NCBI GenBank assembly: GCA_958299035.1
Contig: CATQJL010000112.1
Span: 5,688,123-5,752,122 of the forward strand
From: Cylicocyclus nassatus
Taxonomy: Eukaryota; Nematoda; Chromadorea; Rhabditida; Strongylidae
DNA: 64,000 nucleotides
Direction: 5' to 3'
Positions 40,501-52,500 of the stretch are shown here, in pieces. The first letter of the stretch is position 1. Every line of letters begins with the position of its first letter. A program made the translations under genes and the position numbers. The notes beneath the pieces were generated by a model, which saw only the letters and a program-made list of their open reading frames with translations, was not told where the DNA came from and did not search any database.

Positions 40501-43500
40501 TCATATAGGGTACAGGAAGACGAGTCATCGCTCACCTGTGTACGCGCCCCGCCCACCGGGGTGTCTCTTCCTTTTGTGTGGAATTTTGTCAAGCTCCGCT
40601 CCTATAGACTCTCTTTTCCTTCTATTTTTAGCTCTCATATAGTCTTTATTACTTTCAGAGTATACTAATTTTCCCTTCTCTAGCAATTTTCCATTCCTCC
40701 AATGTTTCTAAGTGCACACAGCGCCTTCTCTTTGAAAGCATGAGCTATAATTACTTCCTGACACTAATTGCTGGTATTCCCGCTACTTCCCATTGTCGGT
40801 TATTACTTACCCACTATGGGTATACTTTCGTAATATTATCTAATGTCGAGAGAGGGAAGAAGTGAGCTCGTCCGCTCCTCGTCGTCGTCGGTCGTAATTT
40901 TCTGCATCATGCAATTTCCATAGTAATGCGACTAGTCCCACTTCCTCACTCCGTTCTCCATGCACTCAACAACCGATATACACCCCTTCTCTCTCCCCCC
41001 CCCCCCTTTCAATACCAACCACTTGTAGTGAGGAAAGAGAGAGAAGGAGCCAGGGTAAGGTCGCCGGGCTATTTTTGGCTTAGAGTTTGAGAGGGACGAA
41101 CACAAAGTAGTGAAGTGGTTGCACTATTCACCTCCTTGTATAAAGGTGCATTCGAAATGTTCGGTTTTTTGACGACAAGACCCAATTATTGTTCAGTTGT
41201 GAACTTTTGAGGATCGGGAAAGAGTGAGTTTTGGGTGGGCTTCCTTTCCGTTTTTGTGGACTTTGCTTACTGTTTCATCTGTACAGTAATTTGCAGTATT
41301 ATCACTTCAAATTCCAAGATGTGCGACTGCATACAGTGAATTTTTTGCCATTTTGCACAAATGTTTCGTCACTTACACAAGATTATCTTGATGCTTCCAA
41401 AGTAAAAAAAAACAAGAAAAAGACGCTTGAATAGTAATTAAACGCAAATACGGTTCTTATAATTACCGAATTCGGCACGCGCAATGTGTACAGCGTGTGC
41501 AATCGCACATACTAGGATTTGGAATGTTCAGAGTATACTTGAAAAAACAGTATGGCCTCACTTGTCATCGCTTCCGCAATCTTCTCAGGGGCTTCGGAAC
41601 AAGAAAGTTTCAGATTTCATTGTTTAAGTAATCAAATTCTTGCTGTGTAAATCTTGTCAGCTTGCTTTTTTTCTCTTTGCTCCCTCCTCCCGCTCTCAAA
41701 ACACCAGTTTGAAACTTCGACATCATGTTAAATATTGGTTAAGCTGCTGCAAGTGCTAAACTGCACTATTTGTTTGCAGTTCACTTATCATTAGCAACGA
41801 GTGGGACATTATCTTGATTGCGGTTAGTTCATTCCACGCAGTGTCCTCCTAGTTTCAATCGTAGGTGGGCTTTTGCATTTCAAAAAGTATTATTTTCCAT
41901 CTCATATGCAGAATTTTGTTAGAATTGCTTGAGAAATTAGTTTACTAGCAGCTGCAATTTCATATCTCGAAATTCCAAGTTGGTACTACTCACAAAAGCA
42001 CTTCAGCGATGCCGTATATGAAACTTTTATTTGATTACCTAAATTAATCGGAATGGAAATAACAGCAAACCTGGCACAAAGTCAAACAATACGTTCCGCA
42101 TTTATGGACATGGGTCAATAGTGGCGAGGATGTCCGATTGTGGCCTTAGTGGGGTCTATGTTTGTTTTGTCCTACGAGGTAACGTGTAGCGGGTAGACTT
42201 CCAAAAGTTTCTGACTTACCTGAAATGATTCATCTTCCTTTCCTTTTTCTTTTTTGATGAGCATTAGTGTTATCAATCATAAAACTTCTTTGATAGTACT
42301 TCTCCACTTTTTTAAAAAATTTTCAAAAAATTCGAAAAATTTGTAAGATTACGCTGCAGGCAGATAAAATCTGTGACAGTTGTCAAGTAAGAGATTGAGA
42401 TAGCGGTGCTTGTCAAAAACAACTGAGAATTTTCCTTGTAAATTTTGCAAATTTCAAAGTGCAAACACTAATGTTTACTTGGTCACGTCAATAAACGCCC
42501 GTTTCAATCCTGAATTTTTTTTATCCACTTTTTTGTTTTTCAAAGTTCTTTTTGAAAAATTCCCGCTTGGTTTGTAAGAGTTATTCGGTACAATGTCACT
42601 CCATTTCTGTACATTTCGTAAGTATGATTCGCTTTTACAAAAGAAAAATAAGGATGTTTGCAGCATCATGGCTCACACCCTTTGAGCAAATACTGTACTA
42701 ATCGTTTACTTAACTTTTACTGATCCTCATCACATCCTCAAATACTCAAAAACCAAATGAATCATGGACGAGTTCACGCTTGACTCGGTTTTCTTGCAAC
42801 ATCCGTTCTCTTGTGCACTCTGGCCCCTCAAGCACCATCCACTTTGTAGTGTCATTTTGGACGAGTTTTTACTTCGACGCTCTCACTATAGTTCTCGCAA
42901 CACAGCTGGGCGAGATTTTTATGCTGCAGCTATTTTTGCACGAGAATTGTCTATCGTGTAATTGCAATCGTTAGGCGTGGGTATTCTCATATTTCCATTT
43001 ATTATTTGTCTCAAAATGATACGATTTTCTTTTTATCGACGACATATATAAACAATAGTGTTGATTTTCTGTTTTTACCAATCTCGCAAATTCCAGCGTA
43101 TTGTAAAGTGCGAGTCTCGTTATAATCGAAAAATACACCGTTTGCAGTTTTTTTCCATAAGTCCGCAAAATTTTCGTGGAGAAAATTGACATCAGAAAAA
43201 CTCGTACACATATTCGCCGTCAAAGTCGAGTAATTTGGTGCACTTGCACCACACTGAATTTCTCGCAGATCCTAAAGCCCGTACGAAATGCTTTAACAGC
43301 TGTTTTTCTTTTCGCTATAAAACCATTTATTTTGGTGGTATGAGTGAAACTAAAACGCACCAGATGTAAAAGTAGCATTCCAAAATTTAAAGTTTAGTGC
43401 AATTACACCATCGAGTTTGACGGCAAGCATGAAACAGTAGTAAAATACTCTCTTGAACTGGTAAAGAGCCCTCTACACGCAAATCGTTTGAAAGATCCCA

Positions 43501-46500
43501 ACTTGGAAAAGACTCTAATCAGACAAAATCTCTTTCTATCTGATAATTAAAGATTCGAGAACGCCGCGCCTCTCTGTCTAACAAGCTCGGACTTGTTCTT
43601 TCCCCAGTTCAGCGTAGTAAACTATGAATAAACCGAGCCAGAGCACATGTTTTAACTTGTTAGTTACAAGAGTGCTGGCGTTCTCAACATCCCTAAGAAA
43701 ATGGATGATATTTTGTTGCTAATTTTGGAAGAATAGCTCGCGTAGCATTAGCCTCTTCTCCCTTGCTTACGCAGCAGCAGCACTTTCTCAATTAAAATTT
43801 CACGTTACTCGTTAGCCGCAAGCAGCTCACCGCGGCCTCCTGCATCGGCATCCTCAAATCGAAAAAAACACTCTGCCCGCAAAGTGCACACGTTCTTTCG
43901 ACGGTTGCAGCCGGCTGCATCAGCAGCAGGTCGGCCTGCGACGTCGTCGCAACGCGGCGCGCACTGCTGCGAACTCGCCGCCGAGCGCGATTTTGCTTTT
44001 TTTGCGGAGTCGCATTTACGAGCGACGCAGCAGCCAGCCGTCTGCGTCGTCGTTGTTCTCGCCAAGTCGTTCATGTTACTCCCACCTTACGTTTCCTCAG
44101 CTGCTGTTGCTGTTTTCGTGGTTTGGATTTCGTTAGAGTCGCTTCAAAACATCTACACAAATTCAGCGCATCTCCTTAGCGCGCTCCGGAACAAACAAGA
44201 CTTGAAGGAAAACTTGGCACGAAGCCAATTTTCCTTCCTCGGACCACTCTGTTTCCTTGCACCCCCACTTTCCACCCCGACTGACCTTTACGGCTGGACC
44301 ATGTTGGCACACCTTAGCCGATTGAGGCGGAGCCGTCATGTCTGCGTCTCCTCCGCCAACCACGTAAGTGGACGATCACTAGTCGTTTTCTGTCTGCACA
44401 CCCCGCGATGCGCGGACTACCTCCTCGCGCTGCGGCTGCCTGCGTGCGTCGCACACCTCCACCACCTCCCCGCATCTCCCGATGCCTGGCTATATTCGGC
44501 CTTCTCCCTGCTCGTCACTGCCTGAATGTTATGTTTTTGACCTTTCTGGTACTTGTCTGACGATCGTACGCAAAGGTCGCGTCCTCAAACCGCACCAAAT
44601 TCGCAGCAGTGTTGGTGAACTCTGCTATTTTGCTGGTATTTCGCGCTTCTTTTTCCTTATTACTCGCTAAACCATATACAAACAACATCCTCAAACCCGT
44701 CGTTCCTCCATTGGCTTCCAGTTTGCTAGACTTATTGGATAATGTATTGCGTAGATATCCTGGAACCTGTTTGAACGCCTGAATGTTGCCGCGTGTGCAC
44801 TTCGCACATGTAGTTCAATCAATACGACAGTTTTGAACTTCATCTAGTAGAGATCTTTTTTCCTTCTCTTTTTTCTCTCGTCGATCAATCCATACTAGCG
44901 TTTATGTGCAGTCTACAACAGCTTTTATGGTGACTTTTCGTCAATCAGGTTTCTTTTTTGAAAAACAGTTCCTTTTTTTCAGTTTTCTTGCATAGTTTAC
45001 TTCTAGAACCCTGCTTACAACTGTTTTGCGCTTGTTTTTTTTTGATTAGTTATCTAATAGTCGGAAAAAACAATATAACTTTTTTGTACCTGTACTCTCA
45101 TTTGATGCAGTTGTTTTGCACTTGTTTTTTTTAAACAAAAGTCGGAAATGTGCAGTTGAGCTGCATCTCCCAGAATTTGTATACATTTTCCTTTTGCATC
45201 CTTTTGTTGCACTTTGTCTATGCTGACCTTTTCCTTATCAGAGAAGACAAACGCCTTCTGTGTTGCCTACATTCAAAGACAATGTTCTTTCCCGCCATTT
45301 TTTCATGATTAATCCCCCGTCACGACTTGTTGGCTTCAAACCATTTCAGTAAACTGTTTCCACGCGAAACCATCTACAAATCCCATTTCGTGAGCCAAAA
45401 ACGCCGTGTTTCCGCCTAATTAGCACCAGTCTCTGCATTGCGTCTCTTCGCGTCGTTGGCTTTGCTGTTTTGCTGCTGCTTCGAATCTCTTAGTGTTGGT
45501 CGTTTTCGACTTTCGCGTCCAGAACTCATCCTCGAATTGCTTATATCGCTCCTTGAATGTGTTGTGTAGCTGCATGTCGTGTATTTCAGGCACTCACCTC
45601 CATATCGGCCCCAGGCCGCGCCTTGCCCATTCCACTGCCGGGCTCATCTCTTTATTCACTGCTGTGCATGTCTTTCACATTCAAACGAAAATCCTCGATC
45701 CATAAGCCAGACCCTTTAGGAACTCTCTTAGTACCCATACTTGGTCGTAAATCGTATTTTGACAGCCACTCGACTACGAGGACCCGTCACAACGCGACGG
45801 ATTTCGACTTCAAGTACGAGTTAGTGACGGACTTCACGACGCCACCAGTAACATTTTCGTACATCTCGTCGACGAAAACGATCACGCACCCGACATCGTC
45901 GGTCCTGCGGAAGTCCGAATCTTCGAAGACGTCCCGCGCTACACTGTCGTCGCCAGATTCAACGTCTCCGATCGTGATGCCAACGACCATGCAAGGTAAG
46001 AGAGTTCCCCGGGTCTGGCTTACCCTAGCTGTTCTTGCCCTTGTGGCTTTACCCCATGTCGCGGCCATCAGCGACTTATCGCTGCCATTCGGATTGGATA
46101 CTTCACTGGCAAAATCGCGATTTTCCTCCTATGTTTCACCACAAGAACGCGCTATTCAAGTATTTGTGATGAAAAACATCAGTGAGGATACAGCTATCGG
46201 AACAGTGCTTGACACTTTCAAAGCTCATGATCCCAGTTTGCCAAGGTTCAATTACACGTAAGTTTTAGAAAATTCTCAACTTTATTTTCATACCTTTTCT
46301 GTCCTTTATTTATTTTACCTTTGCTTCCCCTTCTTATTTAAAATTTGACGAGCTTTACTCAGTAAATTTGGTACTAACTTGCAGCCTCAATTGACTCTCT
46401 TTTTCCAGCGTATAGTTTTTTTTCACAGTTTTCTTTTTTAAGCGGGCTGTGCAAACGAATACAGTGAAAACTGTACAGCAGGCTTTTGATCCAACTTTAT

Positions 46501-49500
46501 ATAAGAAAAATGTACTTTTATTAGTCGCTCCATCTCGGTCATTCAAACTGATACGATTATCGCTATTCAATTCTGATCGCATTGTCGCCGCCCGATTTTA
46601 ACGATCAACCACATCCACGTAATCGGACACTTTTAGCGAAGTTTTGAACGATTTTCTCTCGCTACACGAGGTGCCAAATGTCATTCCTAACTCCGACTGA
46701 TTGCATTCTTATTGAGGCTTAGCGTGGGGCTCCCCTTTTTTTTCGCCGCTGGCACATCATCGATTACTGCATTGCGCTTTGCCCCGTACTTCTGAGGAAT
46801 AAAGACTAAGCGCTACGGGGGAATGGTCGTTGTTGTAGGCGCAAGGTGAATCATCACGTTTGTACAGCATCTGTCACAATGACGATAAGATACGCTGGAG
46901 ATGGATGAGTCAGAGCTGGAGGACGGGGCTGAATTGATCAATGAACTTGGGTATTTGTAAAGTTTTTGAGTTCGGGACCATTGTTCATTCTGAAGAGTCG
47001 TAACGTGCCTGCTGGAATGTGTAGGAAGAGGTTCACGAAGCACTCGGCGGCAATACGGGGTGTTGTTTTCACGTGTGCAGCGCAAAAATTACTCGCCGAC
47101 CTGGAAAATAAACAAACAGCCCTGAATGCTTTCTGGCTTCTCCACATTGGTCATATTACAACCCCTTTCAGCAATAGTGCAAGCACATTGTACTTTCAAT
47201 CTGCGTTGGTCATTTAGCTCAGTGATAATTATCGTTGGAATGACGCATAGAATGTAGCCGTTCGCCATTTCCGTTTCTACTTCATTAGTGGGACTCTACG
47301 GTCTACGACCCTTACTAGAATCCTCTGATACTAATTAGCGGTGTAGCATAGACCAACTTTGTGTGTTGATGAGTTTGGCCGTTTTATAGACGGCGAACGC
47401 ACGGAATGCGGGTAATTCTGTGTTCGTTTTCCTAGATAGGGATTAGTCATTTACTGCGCCAACCTCCAGCTGAGCCTGACCTATATCGCTTGGTCGAATC
47501 TCACAGCGGATCTTTCGTTCGCAGATGTGTGGGGAACACCGGTAATGGAACGTTCACCTAGGCGAGAAGAGTAATCGTATGGGGACGATACCCTCACGTT
47601 GTTTGCTATCGTTTTTGACGGCCTTTTGTGTTTACTTTGGCTTTGGTTCGGGAGAACGAAGGGGTACCTATCCCTTACAAAGAGTCCTCAACACGTGCGT
47701 TGGAACGCTGGAAGTCGTAAGAGAAGTTCTGAACTTTCTGATGATTTTTGGGCCTGTAATGGTGAAACGGCACAAATGCTTTCTTAAATGTCCTATCTCC
47801 ACCCTTCGTCCCTCCTTCCCATTCGGGTGGAGAAAGAACAATCCAGACAGCATTTGTGCCTTCAATATCAGCACAACTCGAAAATCCATCAGAGAGTTTA
47901 GGATTTCTTCTACCCATCTTCTAACGTTCCAATGCACGTGTTGAACCCAACTCTTTGTGAGGAATTGGAGAAATAAGAATTATCTTTATGTGCCTGTACC
48001 GCCTTATTGAAAGCTGTAAACTCATCCAAGCATATTTACTGGGTAGTTGGGTACTGTAATTACTGTCCGAGAGGGACGAGCCGTTGTGTGGGAACAAAGA
48101 GGGTGTACTCGTCAGGGACGATCATCTCCAAAACACTTGGTGGTACTCGCGTCAGCCTTGACGATAATCATCGCTATGCGTGAACGCATTCGAACGGAAT
48201 TCTTGGGAACATGCATTTGTATAGTTTGCTTACCGAGAGCACTCGGGGATGTGCAATATGTGCTGGTGCAGGTGTGCTCTATTTGGGTCGTCGAGTAACT
48301 CAATCGCTCACCTCACACCTGAAGTGCGCCTCGTTCATCGTTTCCCTCACTATTTGTACAATGCGTGGTCATTACATAAATGGTGAATTCAAATATCTCA
48401 CTACAGTACGCTTAGAGCATGGGAAATATGAGCACCATGTGTGGATGGAAATACTCACCGTAATTGGCATCTCCGCGTAAGGGGTAATTGTTACCTGTCA
48501 CCATACGTGAGGTCGCGTTGATGGCGCGATTATTTTCCCTGGTCTCTTCAGCATTTCTCTCTTCTTACACAATAGTGGCGCTGGCTGCTTCGTGAGAAGA
48601 GCCATAATATATTGCTTGTGCGTTTCAATCGCAGGGCCATAGTGTGTTGCGCCGTCTCTCTCGCAAACTCTTTTCACTCGCTCTCTAGAGGAAGAAGTAT
48701 CGGCCGTGAGAATGCATTGGATAGATAGCATCCATAGTGGGCGCTAAACGAGGTTTGAGTACTTCCCGAGAGGCGAGAAGAGCGGCGGCTAGTTAGCCTG
48801 CTTCCATGTGCACCATACAATAAGCCGCGTATGGTCGCGAACTGTTAAAGTCCCTCTCAAAATGTTCGAGTGTCCTTGAGTGGAGACTGTACGGGTCGGT
48901 ATGGCGCTTTCATCTGTGCTGAACAAGGTCAACGTCGTCCTATGCCGAAATAGATTGTTCCACTGTTCCGTGCGGGTTGGGATTTATCTTGATGAAATTC
49001 CATCGCTCATTGGAAGTGGTAGGGCTTTGAGGTTTGGATTTTTCTGGAAATAAAATCATGTCGTTCTTTTTCTGTAGATTTAGTGGTCCTCCAAATCCAT
49101 CAGTAGTAATGAAAAGGAATAATAAAAATCAGTTTGATAGAAAAGCTACCAAACTCTATTTCGTTCCTGCCCTTTCGAATAAAAGAATTCACAAACCTTT
49201 CCCGGAACATCTCAGTAAGGAAAGAATGATGTAAACATCATTATTTTGAGCATAAGATGAGTAACTTTGAGTAAAAATTTTAGTTTGTAAATTGTCAAAA
49301 TTGTTGAAAACGCATCAGATTTTGGTTTTGATTTCCTGGAGCGCAACCTTGTTTTGATCAATTTACGATTTCCTGCGCTTATCGCTAGCATAAATTCAAA
49401 CTCTCGCGCTGCATAGTTAAGCTTGTACAGATGGCATCATAGTTCGGTGTTGACCGCGATAGCGAAAGCGAGAAAATGTTTATGAGTGTAGTCGCCAACA

Positions 49501-52500
49501 TCTGGTGCTGTAGATTAGCACCGAGCAGAAATGATGGGCTGTGTTGCATAACTGTCGGCTTTGACAGCTGCGCAGATCTTTTCCGGTCCAACCTGAATTA
49601 GCATAATGTAATTAGTCAAGAGGATGTCGCTAATGCCAGTTAACGCTTTAGGTTCCGAATTAATCGACAGTCTGATCCGAAACGGCAGTTTACAATAGAT
49701 CAAGATGGAACATTACGTGTTGCTCAAAAATTGGATCGAGAAGACATCAGTAGCTACAAGCTGATTATTGAGGCGTTTGACGCCGGTAAGTAAGCAGCAA
49801 TATGCTGCATATAATCGAAACAATGTTTTGAGCTTTTTTGATTTCGATTTATATATATTCTTTCTCTTTTCCAGCCGGCAATGTTGGAACTCAGTTAGTA
49901 GCCGTCTACTTACGCGATGTTAACGATAACGGGCCTGAACCTTATACTGTTCCCAAACCTTGTGTGTTTCCTGAGAATACACCAGTCGATCGGCAAGGCA
50001 CATGTGAAATTCGATGTACTGACAAGGACTCACCGTAAGTGATGCCATTTCTTTTGTGTCTGGAAGTTTTTGAATTTATATTTGGTTCTGTTTTTGTATT
50101 TTTTGCTTTTTAGTGAATATGGACCACCATTCAATATGCAGCTTGATCGAAACAAGTGGAAATACGGAGAATACTTGAGCGTCACATTTGATGCCCGTAC
50201 GAAATTTGTTGTTGTTACGAATTCTCATACTTAACTGCACTTTCCCCGAATCTCGTATCGTTTCAGACGGAGATGGTGGAAATGGATCGATGACGATTAG
50301 ACCATTAGTATCTTTCGATCGGGAGGCACCTACACCAGGCAAAATTCTCGAAATTCCACTGATTTTAACGGATCGCGCCGATAAAACCAATCATGCATCC
50401 GTTTATGTCATTATTGGAGATGAGGTGTGTTTGAAAGGCAATTCATCTAAGGCATTTCTTTGTTGGGAACACTTGTTCAAGGAAATCTTGTTTTTTCACA
50501 AGTTATTGAACCTTTTTTGAATATAATTTTATGATTGGCCCCCCCCCCAATTAGTTATCGAATAGTTTCACATACGCAGTATATTGCTGGGACAGGAATG
50601 TAAGAATTTGGCTTTTTTTGTTCTTATGATGATTCACCCAACAGTCCCTTTCGTGGTGACTCTTCTGCGAATACCTGATCGAATGCTTTTTGCATACATG
50701 ATCGTCCTCATCTGTCACATCCCATGCCTTATTAGCATGTCATTGTACGATCGATGACGTCACGCGTAGTCTCCTGCATGTCTACGCACCGTACTCGTTT
50801 GGCTCGTAAGTGAGCGCGCCAGCTAGGGGACAGGCAGCATAAGCCGTCCGCTCCTAATCTCAGCCCTCCACCTTTTGACGGTCGCGACCAGCCTTTCGGA
50901 ATTCCCTCACAAATCCGCAAAAATTGGGCCTACTAATCCGTAACGATTATTGCGTCGCCGCGCGGCGGCTTTGAGGTGGTTTGCCCGACTGTGAAGGTCC
51001 CCTCTGTGAAGGGATGCGGCCGGTTTGAAAAAAAAAAGCCCATTGTGTTTGTCGAGGTAACTGAGATGGTACCCCCTGCTGCGACGGAAAGCGAGCTCTG
51101 CGACCAACAATGTTCTCGTGAATCAACTGTCACGGCGGCGCGATTTGATCGTCGTCGTCGATCGTCGTGAAGTCGAAACGCTGGATTGCTGTGAGATGCG
51201 CGTTGAAATACGTTTGCGTGTTTGCAGGGCTTTGCGCTCTGCTCTCACCCGCCCCACATTTATTAGCGAATATTGTTTGCAGAGAGCGGGGACCAGGTCA
51301 TTCTTGGCGAAGAGTTGCATCCGTTCGGGCCATTCATAAGCGAAGTGGGGTTAATGTTATGCACCTAATTAGGATGGACAGGTCGCGATAAGGGTTAGAT
51401 TGTCAGGCGAAGGAGTGGATTGCATGGCTGATCACTATCTTCGTTTACTAAATGGTCAGTAGACCAGCGCGGTGGAATGTGCAGTTTTCCGAAGTGGGAA
51501 GGTTCATGACTGGTTGAGGAAATTATTGCTGGTTCTGCAGAAGAGTACTTTTCTTGATAAAAACATTAGTGTTTCATTTTTTTGGTTTTGAAAAGAAATG
51601 ATTCTTGTTTCCCTCTTCCGTTTGTGAAAGTCATTTATGTGTCACTTATGTCAGCGCTGCGAGTGCAAGTTTCTTTTCTGCGCCGAGTAATAAAAAGATT
51701 ATCTATGTCTTACATCGCTTTGCCTTTGCTGAGACATTTGTAACAGTGCAATTGCCTTCTATAAAAGCCTGTTTGGTTTGATTTTTGTGAGGCCGTCACC
51801 AAAAATGCGATTAGCGGAGGGGTATCGAAACGAAGGTTAGAAAGGATAGAGGTTTTTTGTACATGCGCCATGGTATCTTTTTCGACTTTTTTTAACGATA
51901 AGCTTTTGTGTAAACAGTTACATAACAATGAGACCCGGCTATGTTTGTATTCTGTCGTTTTTAGAATGACAATCCTATGCACGACGGAAAGATGACGATT
52001 ACTGTAAATTCCTACCTTGGTAAACTAAAAAAGACGCAGATTGGTAGAGTTTACGTAGAAGATTTGGATGATTGGGACCTTGGAGACAAAACATTTACAT
52101 GGAAAGAGTCTCTACCCGGTTTTGAATTGTCACCACAGGGAGAGGTAAGCAATTATACAGCAATTAAGTTTTCTTTTTGGATGGTTATTTGCACATTCTT
52201 TTCCATTGTGAAATTCTCGTCTTCTAGATTACGATGGATGCGAACATGCCACCTGGAACGTACCACATGTCATCAAATGTGCACGACAACCGACGAAATG
52301 AGAATGCTGTCGGTTATGTGGTTGTCAATGTGCTCCTCGTACCTGAAATAGCCTTCGCCAACCAGGTGGGTGATCTCTACACGACGACTGTCGGCTTTTT
52401 TTGCATTGCGTATCTATGTACAGTGGATTTTTAGGGTTCTGTGCAGCTACTTCTTGCTGACGATTCGAGTTTGCAATCCCCAGAAGATTTCATCCGGGCA

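Larger units (their letters stand above)
23438..45765. other. 22.3-kb hmr-1 intron; candidate short-isoform promoter region
   Basis: No cadherin exon was found here. Seen: a minus-strand open frame that could be an exon (25589-25702), a small TA-flanked MITE (28182-28397), a short foldback (30952-31046), a 28-base tandem duplication (36014-36069), an ATTCGAA-rich array (36454-37062), a diverged triplicate (37401-37800), C runs near 38705, 40210 and 40998, and locally GC-richer islands near 25450-25950, 38520-39060 and 43800-44530. The promoter of the short isoform should lie in the 3' part, but I cannot point to its elements. Confidence 0.7.

Noticed and set aside
43884..44525. 213-codon open frame, the second-longest in the window
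   Set aside because: It sits in a GC-rich intronic island where long chance frames are expected; the translation shows no domain, signal or repeat pattern, and the opposite strand is also open.
45557..45976. Upstream in-frame extension of the short isoform ([10 protein letters not shown]...)
   Set aside because: An N-terminal extension of 140 residues would bury the signal peptide; ATG 45977 or 45989 gives a proper secretory start.
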